The position numbers and the translations under genes are program-made. A stretch of DNA of 36,951 bases from Acidobacteriota bacterium (GTDB taxonomy: Bacteria; Acidobacteriota; Vicinamibacteria; Vicinamibacterales; JAHECP01): positions 1 through 36,951 of the forward strand of contig JAHECP010000039.1 of assembly GCA_024641665.1 (NCBI GenBank). Direction: 5' to 3'. Under the pieces are notes generated by a model. It did not search any database. It saw only the letters and a list, made by a program, of their open reading frames with translations, and was not told the DNA's origin. Of this stretch, positions 1-8,008 are shown piece by piece. Each line of letters starts with the position of its first letter. The stretch's first letter is position 1.

Positions 1-636
1 GCGCTGCGCACGGTGAAGGCCGCCTTCGCCGACCGCGACTGGGCGGTGCGCGTGCGCGCCGCCGCGCTGGCCGCCGAGCTCGATCCGTCGGGGTCGTACC
101 AGGACGCCATCCGGCCCGCGCCGGGCGGTCCGCCGCCGGGGGTCGGCGCCTACGACGACCCGGCGATGGTCGCCCCGTCGTTCTCGCCGCAGCTCTACGT
201 GGACACCGACCGGGGCACCATCCAGATCGAGCTGGCGGTCCTCGACGCGCCGCTCACCACGCGGGCGCTGGTGGCGCTCGTGCGGCGCGGTTTCTTCACG
301 GGGCTGGGCGTGCATCGCGTCGTCCCCGGCTTCGTGGCGCAGATGGGCGATCCGCGGGGCGACGGCGAGGGTGGTCCCGGATTCACGCTCCGCGACGAGA
401 TCAACGAGCGCCCGTATCTGCGGGGCACGGTCGGCATGGCGCTCGACTGGGCCGACACCGGCGGCTCGCAGTTCTTCATCACCGTCGCGCCCCAGCCGCA
501 GCTCGACGGCCGCTACACGGTCATCGGCACCGTGGTCGGCGGCATGGAGGTCGTGGACGCGCTCGAGCAGGGGGACAGGATCCGGCGGGTGCGGGTGTGG
601 GACGGCGTGACGCTGAGCGGCGGCGCGGGCGGATGA
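1..636 (+). CDS. Cyclophilin-type peptidyl-prolyl cis-trans isomerase, 5' end outside window
   Basis: Cyclophilins catalyse cis-trans isomerisation of Xaa-Pro bonds and act as folding helpers. The frame is open to base 1 (codons for ALRT precede the GTG at 13), so the gene very likely starts upstream. The first visible stretch, DWAVRVRAAALAAEL, has the spacing of a HEAT/PBS-lyase-type repeat, so the complete protein may be a HEAT-repeat plus cyclophilin fusion. The catalytic barrel fills roughly the last 145 residues: HRVVPGFVAQMGD with the conserved arginine, then GGSQFFIT, then LDGRYTVIGTVVGGMEVV. No signal peptide can be judged because the N-terminus is missing. A perfect hairpin with flanking A and T runs follows 30 bp after the stop. 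The cyclophilin call is firm; the HEAT part is inference from one repeat unit. Confidence 0.88.
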   Translation, partial: ALRTVKAAFADRDWAVRVRAAALAAELDPSGSYQDAIRPAPGGPPPGVGAYDDPAMVAPSFSPQLYVDTDRGTIQIELAVLDAPLTTRALVALVRRGFFTGLGVHRVVPGFVAQMGDPRGDGEGGPGFTLRDEINERPYLRGTVGMALDWADTGGSQFFITVAPQPQLDGRYTVIGTVVGGMEVVDALEQGDRIRRVRVWDGVTLSGGAGG

Positions 637-666
637 GGCCGCGCGGCGCGCGCAGCCCGTACAAGC

Positions 667-695
667 AAAAAGGGGGCGACGGTCGCCCCCTTTTT
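667..695. terminator. Bidirectional intrinsic terminator
   Basis: A perfect inverted repeat: 667-679 pairs with 683-695 around a 3-nt loop. The stem is an 8-bp GC-rich core flanked by five A on the left and five T on the right, so it reads as a hairpin plus U-run on both strands. It can end the cyclophilin transcript (plus) and the first 17-codon gene (minus, stop codon at 712-714). Confidence 0.88.
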
Positions 696-711
696 GGCGG
701 GTGCGGACGGC

Positions 712-765
712 TTACCGCTTCTTGCCGCCCTTCTTCTTCCCGCCCTTGGCAGTCTTCTTCGCCAT
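712..765 (-). CDS. 17-residue lysine/glycine-rich peptide, copy 1
   Basis: ATG at 763-765, stop TAA at 712-714, product MAKKTAKGGKKKGGKKR (9 Lys, 1 Arg, 4 Gly, no acidic residue). The identical peptide is encoded again at 965-1018. The two copies differ at three third-codon positions (Ala6 GCC/GCA, Gly9 GGG/GGA, Lys11 AAG/AAA) and in the stop (TAA/TAG), all silent, while flanking sequence is unrelated. A G-rich Shine-Dalgarno-like tract (774-781) lies about 8 nt upstream, a possible -10 box TAGAAT is at 793-798 with no good -35, and a perfect terminator follows at 667-695. The composition resembles histone-H1-like or ribosome-associated basic tails, so nucleic-acid binding is plausible, but I do not recognise a family. 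It is too short for ordinary gene callers. Confidence 0.72.
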   Translation of the reverse strand: MAKKTAKGGKKKGGKKR

Positions 766-792
766 TGCGCTTATCCCCCCCTTCGTCGTGGG

Positions 793-798
793 ATTCTA
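793..798 (-). promoter_or_regulatory. Possible -10 box for 17-residue peptide copy 1
   Basis: TAGAAT on the minus strand, 27 nt before the ATG. I find no recognisable -35 hexamer 16-18 bp upstream, so this promoter is much weaker on sequence than that of copy 2. Confidence 0.3.
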
Positions 799-911
799 CG
801 TGCGCGAGCCCCACTGCACCGCTTGACCGCTGCCGCCTGGCACGTCGGTTGCGCCTGCAGCGCTCGTCGCCTCTTTGCTAACTCCCGCGCCGCGCGCGAG
901 AGGTCGGCACC

Positions 912-947
912 AAAAAGGAGGGGGTGTCATTCAAGGCTGACACCCCC
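912..947 (-). terminator. Intrinsic terminator of peptide copy 2
   Basis: A 10-bp perfect stem (938-947 with 920-929, 8-nt loop) is followed on the minus strand by CCT and then a run of five T (912-916). It lies 17 bp after the stop of copy 2, so copy 2 is a self-contained transcription unit. Confidence 0.82.
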
Positions 948-964
948 GGACCGGTCGACGGCAA

Positions 965-1018
965 CTACCGCTTCTTGCCGCCCTTTTTCTTTCCGCCCTT
1001 TGCAGTCTTCTTCGCCAT
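965..1018 (-). CDS. 17-residue lysine/glycine-rich peptide, copy 2
   Basis: ATG at 1016-1018, stop TAG at 965-967, product MAKKTAKGGKKKGGKKR, identical to copy 1 at 712-765. An AAGGAGG Shine-Dalgarno sits 4 nt before the start. Upstream are a roughly 87-nt leader able to fold, a CATAAT/TTGACA promoter with 16-bp spacing, and two phased A8 tracts in UP-element position. A 10-bp-stem terminator follows. All parts of a strong expression cassette are therefore present for a 17-codon frame, which argues against a chance ORF. The function is unknown. High positive charge with no hydrophobic residues argues against a membrane toxin and suggests RNA, DNA or ribosome contact. A translated leader peptide is unlikely because the terminator follows directly and no downstream gene is co-transcribed. 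Confidence 0.78.
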   Translation of the reverse strand: MAKKTAKGGKKKGGKKR

Positions 1019-1105
1019 TCTTCCTCCTTGGGAATTGGCAGCTCAGCTCAGTTACCGGTTCCGAGGGGTACCTACAGGTGGGCTGAGCGGTCCACCCTCA
1101 TACAA
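1019..1105 (-). promoter_or_regulatory. Structured 5' leader of peptide copy 2
   Basis: Between the predicted start site (about 1106) and the ATG, the minus strand can form a 5-bp hairpin (1092-1096 with 1077-1081). Its loop contains GCTCAG (1083-1088), which is complementary to CTGAGC present twice downstream (1046-1051 and 1041-1046), so a pseudoknot-like fold is possible. The CTGAGC repeats end 10-15 nt before the Shine-Dalgarno. I recognise no known riboswitch family; regulation is inference only. Confidence 0.35.
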
Positions 1106-1112
1106 GATGTAG

Positions 1113-1140
1113 ATTATGGATGAGAATAAGTGTGTGTCAA
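1113..1140 (-). promoter_or_regulatory. Strong sigma-70-type promoter of peptide copy 2
   Basis: On the minus strand a perfect -35 TTGACA (1135-1140), a 16-bp spacer, then -10 CATAAT (1113-1118). Upstream, two A8/T8 tracts (1151-1158 and 1162-1169) are spaced 11 bp apart, one helical turn, at about -46 to -64. That matches the position of an UP element and would bend the DNA. The T-runs could also serve as the U-tract of a ddl terminator, so the two functions may overlap. Confidence 0.75.
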
Positions 1141-1201
1141 GCACAAAGTGAAAAAAAAGTCAAAAAAAAGTCGCGCGCGTCGATCGCAGTAGAGGTGCGC
1201 G

Positions 1202-2353
1202 TCAGCGCGCGGTCGTGCGGAGCTGTTGACGGTCGCGGTGGCGCTCGATCGCGAGCGCGATCAGCCGATCGAGGAGCGACGCGTAGGAGAGTCCGGACGC
1301 GTCCCACAGCTTGGGGTACATGCTGATCGTGGTGAAACCGGGCATCGTGTTGATCTCGTTGAGGACGAGCGCACCCGTGGACCGCGACAGCAGGAAGTCG
1401 ACGCGCGCCAGGCCGGCGCCGTCCACCGCGCGGAAGGCGTCGAGCGACACGCGGCGCACCTCGGCGGCCCGCGCCGGCTCGAGCGGCGCCGGAATGATGA
1501 GCTTCGATCCCTCGTCGAGGTACTTTGCGTCGTAGTCGTAGAACTCGCGCGACGGCACCACCTCGCCCGGCACCGAGGCCTCGGGCTCGTCGTTGCCGAG
1601 CACCGCGCACTCGATCTCCCGCGCGTCGGGGACCGCCGCCTCGACAATGACGCGGCGGTCGAACTCGCAGGCGAGGTCCATGGCCGCGGCCAGGCCGGCC
1701 TCCGTCTTCACCTTCGAGATGCCGACGCTCGAGCCCAGGTTCGCCGGCTTCACGAAGAGGGGCAGCCCGAGCCCCGCGGCGAGCCGCGCGCACCAGCCGT
1801 CGCGGTCGGCGTCCCACCCGCGCCGCGTGACCGTCTCGAACGCTGAGACCGGGAGGCCGTGCGATGCGAACACCGCCCTGGCCATCGCCTTGTCCATCGC
1901 CACGGCCGAGGCGAGTACGCCCGCGCCGACGTAGGGCACGCTCGCGAGCTCGAACAGGCCCTGGACGGTGCCGTCCTCGCCGTACGGGCCGTGCAGCACC
2001 GGGAACACGACGTCGAGCCTCAGGCCGGTCACCAGCGCACGCCCTTCCTCGGCCGGCGTGCGGTCGATGGCCACGATCGTGTCGCCGTCCGGCCGCGCGA
2101 GCAGGTGCACTTCGCGCGTCCGTCCGCCGGCGAGGGCACCCTCCCGCCGCGCCTGCTCGATGGCCTCGGCCGCTGACGCCGACGCCGGCGCCCGGTCCGG
2201 CAGCGTCCACCGGCCCGTCCGATCGATCCGGATGGGGATCGGCTCGTAGCGCGACCGATCCAGATTGCCCAGCACCGCGGCCGCGGAGGCGATCGAGACC
2301 TCGTGCTCACCCGATCGGCCGCCGTAGACCACACCCACCCGAAGTCGTTTCAC
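1202..2353 (-). CDS. ddl: D-alanine--D-alanine ligase
   Basis: Cytoplasmic ATP-grasp enzyme that joins two D-alanines for the peptidoglycan pentapeptide. At 383 residues it is in the longer DdlA/VanA-like size class. Visible motifs: GGRSGEHEVS (11-20) in the N-terminal domain; HGPYGEDGTVQG (121-132); the ATP-grasp lysine region FVKPANLGSSVGISK (200-214); the omega-loop segment FYDYDAKYL (271-279); and the metal-binding VDF and LNEINTMPGF (Asp319, Glu333, Asn335). The start is GTG at 2351-2353, with AAGGA about 10 nt upstream. It diverges from tgt across a 219-bp region containing a 93-bp structured repeat. No mur or fts genes adjoin it, so it lies outside a division/cell-wall cluster. Identification is firm. 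Confidence 0.96.
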   Translation of the reverse strand: MKRLRVGVVYGGRSGEHEVSIASAAAVLGNLDRSRYEPIPIRIDRTGRWTLPDRAPASASAAEAIEQARREGALAGGRTREVHLLARPDGDTIVAIDRTPAEEGRALVTGLRLDVVFPVLHGPYGEDGTVQGLFELASVPYVGAGVLASAVAMDKAMARAVFASHGLPVSAFETVTRRGWDADRDGWCARLAAGLGLPLFVKPANLGSSVGISKVKTEAGLAAAMDLACEFDRRVIVEAAVPDAREIECAVLGNDEPEASVPGEVVPSREFYDYDAKYLDEGSKLIIPAPLEPARAAEVRRVSLDAFRAVDGAGLARVDFLLSRSTGALVLNEINTMPGFTTISMYPKLWDASGLSYASLLDRLIALAIERHRDRQQLRTTAR

Positions 2354-2448
2354 GAGAGGCCGTCCTTCGTTCTTGTATCAGGCGCGCCCGACCAAGGTGC
2401 CGCCGCGCGCGTGAGGAAGGATGACAAGGACGCCGCGCGAAATCAAGG

Positions 2449-2454
2449 TATGCT
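2449..2454 (+). promoter_or_regulatory. Possible -10 box of the tgt operon
   Basis: TATGCT lies just before the three-hairpin repeat. An ATGACA at 2421-2426 is too far (22 bp) to be a good -35. If used, transcription would start at about 2461, at the first base of the repeat, making the repeat the tgt leader. Confidence 0.25.
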
Positions 2455-2458
2455 CTAG

Positions 2459-3736
<1,278 letters not shown>

Positions 3737-3806
3737 TACCGGGCTCGCGGAGACGCACGGCCGAGCCAGCCGCGCGGACCGGGGCGGGGGCGTGTGACAG
3801 ACACCC

Positions 3807-4160
3807 ATGCAGCAGCTTCTCAGTCATCTCGATTTCGTGGCGGCGATGGGCGCGCCGGCCGACGGCAGCGGCAACCTGCTGCTGCAGTTCGCGCCGTTCG
3901 CCATCATCCTGGCGATCTTCTATTTCCTGATCCTGATGCCGATGAAGCGCCGGCAGAGGAAGGTCCAGGAGTTCCAGTCGGCGCTGAAGGTCGGAGACCG
4001 CGTCATCACGACCAGCGGGATCTACGGCCAGATCACCAAGATCAACGAGAAGTCCGTGCAGCTGCAGATTGCCGACAAGGTTCGGATTGAGGTGGCCAAG
4101 TCCGCCGTCGGCGGGTACCAGGGCCAGGAGCCGGTGGTGCCCGAGCAGAGCGGCCTCTAG
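3807..4160 (+). CDS. yajC: Sec translocon accessory subunit YajC
   Basis: Small inner-membrane partner of SecDF that associates with SecYEG. It has 117 residues with one membrane segment (about 28-47, FAPFAIILAIFYFLILMPM) followed at once by the basic stretch KRRQRK, then the family signature LKVGDRVITTSGIYGQITKI and a small beta-rich cytoplasmic domain. It lies 70 bp after tgt and 17 bp before secD in the same direction. The upstream region is G-rich with no clear Shine-Dalgarno, and the ATG is supported by the position of the membrane segment. Confidence 0.95.
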   Translation: MQQLLSHLDFVAAMGAPADGSGNLLLQFAPFAIILAIFYFLILMPMKRRQRKVQEFQSALKVGDRVITTSGIYGQITKINEKSVQLQIADKVRIEVAKSAVGGYQGQEPVVPEQSGL

Positions 4161-4177
4161 GCCCGGGCAGTTACGCC

Positions 4178-5734
4178 ATGAACAAGAACCTCCGCTGGAA
4201 GATCCTCACGGCCCTGGGCGTCACGGCGCTCGCGGTCTGGTCGTTCTATCCGCCGTCCCAGAAGGTGAAGCTCGGGCTCGACCTGCAGGGCGGCGTGCAT
4301 CTGGTGCTGCGCGTGCAGACCGACGACGCGTTGCGGCTGCAGACGCAGACGGCGGCCGAGCGCCTGCGGGACGAGCTGAAGACGCAAGGCATCGACGTCA
4401 CCGACGTGACCGAGGTCGATCCGACGACGTTGAAGGTGACGGGCGTGCCGGGCGACAAGGACGCCGAGTTCCGTCGCGTCGCGCAGGATCAGGTGGGCGC
4501 GGACTACGACCGCGAGCCGGGCGTGCAGGGCGAGTACACGTTCCGCATGAAGCCCAACATCGCGGTGCGGACGCGGCAGGAGACGGTCACGCAGGCGCTG
4601 CAGACGATCGAGCGCCGGGTGAACGCGCTCGGCGTGTCGGAGCCGCTGGTGGCGGTGACGGGGTCGGCGGGAGACCAGATCATGGTCCAGCTGCCGGGCG
4701 TGACGGACGTGGCGCGCGCCAAGGACATCATCCGCTCGACCGCGGTCCTCGAATGGAAGGCGGTGGACGGCGGGCCGGCGTCGACCAAGGAGGCGTTGCT
4801 GCAGGCGACCGGCGGCCAGGTGCCGTCGAGCGACGAGGTCGTGCCCGGGGCGGATGACTCCTCGTCGGGCGAGACGGTGTACTACCTGCTGCGGAAGGCG
4901 CCGGTCGTGAGCGGCACCATGCTGCGCAACGCGCGGCCGACGCTCGACGAGTACAACAAGCCGGCGGTGTCGTTCTCGCTCGACCCGGAGGGGGCGCGGC
5001 GCTTCTCGCGGTTCACGGGCGCGAACATCGGCAAGCGCGTGGCGATCGTGCTCGACAACCGCGTGCAGTCCGCGCCGACGATCCAGGGCCGGATCGGCGG
5101 AGAGGGGCGGATCACGGGCTCGTTCTCGCAGCAGGAGGTGCAGGACCTCTCGCTGGTGCTGAAGTCGGGCGCGCTGCCCGCCTCGCTGACCTACCTCGAG
5201 GAGCGCACGGTCGGGCCGACGCTGGGCGCCGACTCGATCCGCGCGGGCGTGATCTCGTCGCTCGGCGGGCTGATTACCGTGGCGCTCTTCATGCTGGTCT
5301 ACTACAAGGTCGCCGGGATCAACGCGATCGTGTCGGTCATGCTGAACCTGGTGATCCTGCTGGGCTTCATGTCGTACGTGGGGGCGGTCATGACGCTGCC
5401 GGGCATCGCCGGCTTCATCCTGACCATCGGCATGGGCGTCGACTCGAACGTCCTCATCTTCGAGCGGATCCGAGAGGAGCTGCGGACGGCCAAGGGCGTC
5501 CGCGCCGCGGTGGCGGCCGGGTTCGACCGCGTGTTCCTCACCATTCTCGACACGCACGTCGCGTCGATGATCTCGGCCGGGTTCCTGTTCCAGTTCGGCA
5601 CGGGCCCGATCCGCGGCTTCGCCACGACGCTCTTCTTCGGGCTGCTCTCCAACCTGTTCACGGCGGTGTTCGTGTCCCGCACGCTGTTCGAGACCTACCT
5701 CTCGCGGCGTTCGGTGACCACGTTGAGCATCTGA
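4178..5734 (+). CDS. secD: Protein translocase subunit SecD
   Basis: Proton-driven subunit that helps pull exported proteins through SecYEG. It has 518 residues: a first membrane helix at about 8-24, the conserved LGLDLQGGVHLVLRV, a long periplasmic P1 region (about 45-345), then five C-terminal helices with the family motif TIGMGVDSNVLIFERIREE, which carries the functionally important Asp. The end (AVFVSRTLFETYLSRR) is typical. SecD and SecF are separate genes here rather than fused. It is 17 bp from yajC and 54 bp from secF, so probably one operon. Confidence 0.97.
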   Translation: MNKNLRWKILTALGVTALAVWSFYPPSQKVKLGLDLQGGVHLVLRVQTDDALRLQTQTAAERLRDELKTQGIDVTDVTEVDPTTLKVTGVPGDKDAEFRRVAQDQVGADYDREPGVQGEYTFRMKPNIAVRTRQETVTQALQTIERRVNALGVSEPLVAVTGSAGDQIMVQLPGVTDVARAKDIIRSTAVLEWKAVDGGPASTKEALLQATGGQVPSSDEVVPGADDSSSGETVYYLLRKAPVVSGTMLRNARPTLDEYNKPAVSFSLDPEGARRFSRFTGANIGKRVAIVLDNRVQSAPTIQGRIGGEGRITGSFSQQEVQDLSLVLKSGALPASLTYLEERTVGPTLGADSIRAGVISSLGGLITVALFMLVYYKVAGINAIVSVMLNLVILLGFMSYVGAVMTLPGIAGFILTIGMGVDSNVLIFERIREELRTAKGVRAAVAAGFDRVFLTILDTHVASMISAGFLFQFGTGPIRGFATTLFFGLLSNLFTAVFVSRTLFETYLSRRSVTTLSI

Positions 5735-5788
5735 CGGCCGGCGCGGCCGTCGAAGGGCACGGGACGTTCTGACCGGAAGCTGTGGCGT

Positions 5789-6778
5789 ATGCAGATCTTC
5801 AGAGACACCAACTTCGACTTTCTGAGATGGCGCTGGTGGGCGCTGGCCGCGTCGTGGGTGGTCATCATCGCCGGGGTCGTCGCCCTTGCGGTGGAGGGCG
5901 GCCTGCCGCTCGGCATCGACTTCTCCGGCGGCACGATCGTGGTGCTGCAGTTCGAGCGGCCCGTGACCGTGCAGGAGGTGCGGCACGCGCTCGACTCGAT
6001 CTCCGGCGACAAGGTGGTGCAGAAGTACGGCCAGGCCAGCGAGAACGAGATCCTGGTGCGGCTGCCGGAGCTCGTGAGCGAGGAGGGCACCAGCCTCGAG
6101 AAGGGCGCCACGGGTGTCGTCGACGCCATCAAGCAGGCCGGGCTTGGCAACTTCCAGGAGATCAGCAGGGAGATCGTCGGGCCCGTCATCGGGCGCGATC
6201 TGCAGAAGAAGGGCATCTACGCCACGCTGGCGGCGATCGTCGGCATCCTGTTCTACATCGCCTTCCGGTTCCGCTTCAGCTTCGCCGTCGGCGCGACGAT
6301 CGCCACGCTGCACGACCTGTTCGTGACCGTCGCGTTCCTGACCTTCTTCGGCTACGAGCTGTCGCTCAACGTCGTGGCGGCGCTGCTGACGATCGCGGGC
6401 TACTCGGTGAACGACACGATCGTCATCTTCGACCGGGTGCGCGAGAACCTGCGCCTGTCGCGGCGCGAGTCGCTCTACGACATCGTCAACCGCAGCGTGA
6501 ACCAGACGATGAGCCGCACGATCATCACGGGCGGCACCACGTTCCTGGCCGTGCTCTCCCTGTTCCTGTTCGGCGGGGAGGTGTTGCACGGCTTCGCGTT
6601 CACGATGCTCGTCGGGATCGTCACGGGCACGTATTCGTCGGTCTTCATCGCCGCGGCGATCGCCATCATCATCACCGAGCGATCGAAGGGCGGGCGGGCG
6701 CGGGGCATGGCCGTGCCGGCGCCCGCGCCGACCGAGACCAAGGCGCGCAAGGGCAACCGCAAGGCCCGCGCGTCCTGA
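5789..6778 (+). CDS. secF: Protein translocase subunit SecF
   Basis: Partner of SecD. It has 329 residues: a first membrane helix at about 18-36, the signature GIDFSGGTIVVLQF at the start of the periplasmic domain, five further helices, and VNDTIVIFDRVRENL in the fourth-helix region. The C-terminal tail is basic (ETKARKGNRKARAS) and cytoplasmic. A GGAAG about 12 nt before the ATG can serve as ribosome site. The frame overlaps nothing, and the next gene starts 92 bp later in the same direction. Confidence 0.97.
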   Translation: MQIFRDTNFDFLRWRWWALAASWVVIIAGVVALAVEGGLPLGIDFSGGTIVVLQFERPVTVQEVRHALDSISGDKVVQKYGQASENEILVRLPELVSEEGTSLEKGATGVVDAIKQAGLGNFQEISREIVGPVIGRDLQKKGIYATLAAIVGILFYIAFRFRFSFAVGATIATLHDLFVTVAFLTFFGYELSLNVVAALLTIAGYSVNDTIVIFDRVRENLRLSRRESLYDIVNRSVNQTMSRTIITGGTTFLAVLSLFLFGGEVLHGFAFTMLVGIVTGTYSSVFIAAAIAIIITERSKGGRARGMAVPAPAPTETKARKGNRKARAS

Positions 6779-6870
6779 CGTCCGGCCTGTGGTCGCCCGG
6801 ACGACCTCGCGGCGAGCGGCGCACGCCCGCCCCGGCCGTCCGGCTCGTGGATCGCTGAACGGGTGACCGG

Positions 6871-7491
6871 GTGCACTGGCTTCGCCGCAGCTTCATCACC
6901 GGGTTCTTCGTGACGGTGCCGCTGGTCATCAGCGTGGCGGCCTTCGTGTGGATCTTCCGGGTCGTCGACGGGTTCACCGGACCGCTGTACGCCCGGCTGC
7001 TGCACCGCGAGGTGCCCGGTCTCGGCATCGTGACCGTGGCGCTGGGCGTGCTGGCCGTCGGCGCCATCGCGACCAACATGATCGGCAAGCGCCTGTTGCA
7101 GAAGGGCGAGAGCTACCTGCTGCGCGTGCCGGTCTTCAAGACGATTTACGCGCCGGTCAAGCAACTGGTGGCGGCGTTCTCCCCCGACAACGAGTACGGC
7201 TTCAAGCGCATGGTGATGATCGACGACCCCTCGCGCGGGGTCGTGCTGGGCTTCCTCACGAAGGAGTTCAGCGTGGACCGCGGCCAGGGCCCCGAGCCCA
7301 TGGTGGCCGTCTACGTGCCCACCAACCACCTGTACCTGGGCGACGTGCTCGTGTTCCCGCGGTCGCGCGTGTCGTTTCCCGACCTCACGGTCCAGGAGGG
7401 CGTGCGCGTGTTCCTGACGGGCGGCATGGCGATGGGCGCCCACGTGCGCGCCCGCCGGGCCGACACGGGGGGTGACAACCTGCGGGCGTAG
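6871..7491 (+). CDS. DUF502 family membrane protein
   Basis: A 206-residue protein with two N-terminal membrane helices (about 7-29 and 52-72), then the family stretch LRVPVFKTIYAPVKQLVAAF and a soluble C-terminal domain with VAVYVPTNHLYLGDVLVFPR. DUF502 proteins are widespread in bacteria and plants, and their molecular role is not settled; some plant members act in membrane trafficking. The start is GTG at 6871; no strong ribosome site is visible, and the initial MHWLRRSFITGFFVTVPLVIS fits the family N-terminus. It follows secF and may be last in that operon; I see no clear terminator after it. Confidence 0.88.
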   Translation: MHWLRRSFITGFFVTVPLVISVAAFVWIFRVVDGFTGPLYARLLHREVPGLGIVTVALGVLAVGAIATNMIGKRLLQKGESYLLRVPVFKTIYAPVKQLVAAFSPDNEYGFKRMVMIDDPSRGVVLGFLTKEFSVDRGQGPEPMVAVYVPTNHLYLGDVLVFPRSRVSFPDLTVQEGVRVFLTGGMAMGAHVRARRADTGGDNLRA

Positions 7492-7926
7492 ACGGTCGGG
7501 AACACCACGGCCGCCATGGGCGAGGGGTTCGCCACCGGCTCGACCGCCCTGACGGCCCTGGCGCTCGGACGCACGTTCCGGGCGGCGGCGGAGGGGGTCG
7601 CCGGCGGTTCCCGACGATCGCCGGCTTGCTGGGATGGAGGGCCAGGCGCAGCCGGACCCGGCCCGTTGTGTGGCCATTTTCACACAGGCGGTGATTCCCG
7701 AGATGATCGCGCCCCCCCCATCCTGGAGCTCACGAGCACCGTGGCCGTGGGTTCCGCCCCTGGTGGTGAGCTGGGTGAGCTGCGACGGCGGCGGGACGGG
7801 CGGCTGGGGCGGGCCGACCCCGCCCGGCAGGCCCCCGGCGGTCCGGGGGGAACCCCGGGTGGCCATTTTCGCGAAACCGGTGTCTAACGGTTGCGGAAGG
7901 CGTCAAGATCGGCGCGATCGGATTCA
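7492..7926. other. 435-bp non-coding stretch upstream of tonB with a spaced direct repeat
   Basis: I find no convincing gene: plus-strand frames here give Gly/Arg/Pro-rich products without family features. A 24-bp pattern occurs twice in direct orientation, GTGGCCATTTTC-N7-CGGTG at 7670-7693 and 7859-7882, with divergent middles. The first copy sits in a GTGTG...CACAC dyad and the second overlaps TTTCGCGAAA. The second ends 44 bp before the tonB -35 box, a suitable place for an activator or repressor site. Confidence 0.5.
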
Positions 7927-7956
7927 TTGACACGAGTTTTTGCCGCTGGATATAAT
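7927..7956 (+). promoter_or_regulatory. Consensus promoter of the tonB-exbBD cluster
   Basis: Perfect TTGACA (7927-7932) and perfect TATAAT (7951-7956) with an 18-bp spacer. Predicted start about 7963, giving a 46-nt leader with AGGAGG at 7995-8000 before the GTG at 8009. Confidence 0.88.
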
Positions 7957-8008
7957 CGACTGCTCTTTTGACCGGCGTTCGCGCTGAACAGGGTAGGAGG
8001 GGAATCTC

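Noticed and set aside
4157-6589. An 810-codon minus-strand frame antisense to secD and secF
   Set aside because: The composition is His/Arg/Asp-biased antisense of secDF, with no ribosome site and no family features.
7516-7930. Plus-strand frames between DUF502 and tonB
   Set aside because: Gly/Arg/Pro-rich products with no ribosome site or recognisable domain.
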